Part shown: one piece after another, positions 63,343-64,000 of the stretch | Numbering within the stretch: position 1 is the stretch's first letter | Layout: each line of letters starts with the position of its first letter | DNA from: Tricholoma matsutake | Lineage: Eukaryota > Basidiomycota > Agaricomycetes > Agaricales > Tricholomataceae | Assembly (NCBI GenBank): GCA_026075535.2 | Contig: AP026545.1 | Location: 1,240,001 to 1,304,000 of the forward strand | Length of the DNA stretch: 64,000 nucleotides | Reading direction: 5' to 3' | The notes under the pieces: generated by a model | What the model saw: the letters and a program-made list of their open reading frames with translations, nothing else | Databases searched by the model: none | Told to the model about the DNA's origin: nothing | Program-made: the position numbers and the translations under genes

Positions 63343-64000
63343 TGATGATACTCAACCCAGAAACCCAAACAAAACCCACAAAAGGCTTTGGATGGTATAA
63401 CACGAGTCAGAGGAAGGATGCGAGGCCCTCTAGATGTCACCTGTCAGATTGACCATCAAATAGTCATAAAAGGACTGCTTGTCGAAGCAGTTCGAGGCTA
63501 AAAGAATGTGTTTCGAGGGCTTGCGATGATTTTCAAGACCTTGCGATGATTTTCGAGATGTCGCAATGCTTTTCAAGATGTCGCGATATTTTTCGAAGAG
63601 GTTTCGAGGAATTTTGAGTGCGCAGATATGTTTGGATGCAAGATTGGGGGACTAGACGAGTAGTAGAAATGAAGAAAAGGCTAATCAAGGGAAGTGAGAG
63701 GGAAATAGCATAATGCGAGGAATTTTGAGGAAATTTAGCATAAAACACCAAACTTTGGACTGAATAAGACCTAAACCGAACTCTCAAATCACTGTGATCT
63801 GGGAGGAAGACGACGACTTTCTTGTTTTTCTTTGTATCTAGTACATCTTTTTATATAAAATAAAGAAAGTACCTAAAAAGGCTAGAGAACATGAGGCAAA
63901 CATGTGGAAAACTCGAGGCAAAAGACAATATAAGTATATCAGAACAATAAAGCGAGCCTAGAAGGGGTGAATATAACACATGATGAAGAAATAATAAGAA
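63343..64000 (-). mobile_element. 1.3-kb-family LTR, cut by the window end
   Basis: It begins TGATGATACTCAACCC (the right terminus of the family in minus orientation) after GCAG. It has the TTTCGAGATGTCGCAA array (63530-63605) and the promoter-like CTTTTTATATAAAATAAAG (about 63847-63865), matching 36531-35900 reversed. Whether it is solo or part of a full retroelement cannot be seen. Confidence 0.82.

Overview
The window looks like transposon-saturated, gene-poor nuclear DNA of a mushroom-forming fungus (Agaricomycetes). This rests on short GT-AG introns, a chromodomain Ty3/gypsy element, a KDZ transposase, a Tnp2-type CACTA transposase, a Tc1/mariner transposase of the basidiomycete type, and several hypothetical families that I associate only with Agaricomycetes. 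No rRNA, CRISPR array or housekeeping gene is visible. Family names come from protein pattern recognition; no database was searched.

Layout. 1-4737: 3' part of a Ty1/copia element with its 3' LTR. 5270-6640: a degraded module-type element. 7225-10034: element E1. 10247-10919: an apparently intact three-exon 173-aa gene. 11102-18890: a neighbouring decayed gene split by a solo LTR and by a complete gypsy element (12587-18622, two 426-bp LTRs, TSD GATGG). 18892-20277: a deleted gypsy relic. 20300-20659: a pogo/Fot1 transposase tail. 21272-24322 and 24636-27794: hAT-like elements with 8-bp TSDs, the first holding a nested relative, the second a palindromic LTR pair. 28084-28450: a TA-flanked MITE. 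28453-33775: a hypothetical gene split by element E2 (29991-33532). 33848-37867: a Tc1/mariner transposase gene split by element E3 (34777-37707). 38256-42314: gene fragments, a foldback and a gypsy integrase tail. 42994-49042: a second, decayed gypsy element on the minus strand. 49239-50249: a hAT-like element. 50775-53745: decayed genes and tandem repeats. 54195-57446: an ORF split by element E4 (54351-56204). 57906-59993: KDZ transposase. 59994-62275: element E5. 62276-63342: CACTA transposase. 63343-64000: start of another 1.3-kb LTR.

The most unusual signal is a set of non-autonomous terminal-inverted-repeat elements (E1-E5). Four of the five have 9-bp target duplications, two exact and two with one mismatch. 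All five share one plan: TIR ending in AGTA(A/C)(A/T)TTACACTCC or AGGTCTTTACACTCC; a subterminal array of GGAATCC or GGACTCC units; a tRNA-like Pol III promoter facing outward; a non-coding interior; a second outward-facing tRNA-like module; another array; and the TIR. The interior holds GGGCCCAAACG hairpins directly followed by intron-like sequence (GTAAGT, branch CTAAC, TTTTAG), GAGCAACTGCTC palindromes, and tandem CCCTCGC-GCGAGGG hairpins with T-tracts. The same interior modules occur in hAT-like elements with different termini, so they look like a cargo shared across element families. I do not recognise this architecture as a described element class.

The insertion order can be read from nesting. 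Solo LTRs sit inside E2 and E3; E3 sits inside the Tc1 gene; a MITE sits inside E1, and E2 supplies the matching empty site. Two elements (E5 and the second gypsy) have flanks that do not match, which points to ectopic recombination between copies.
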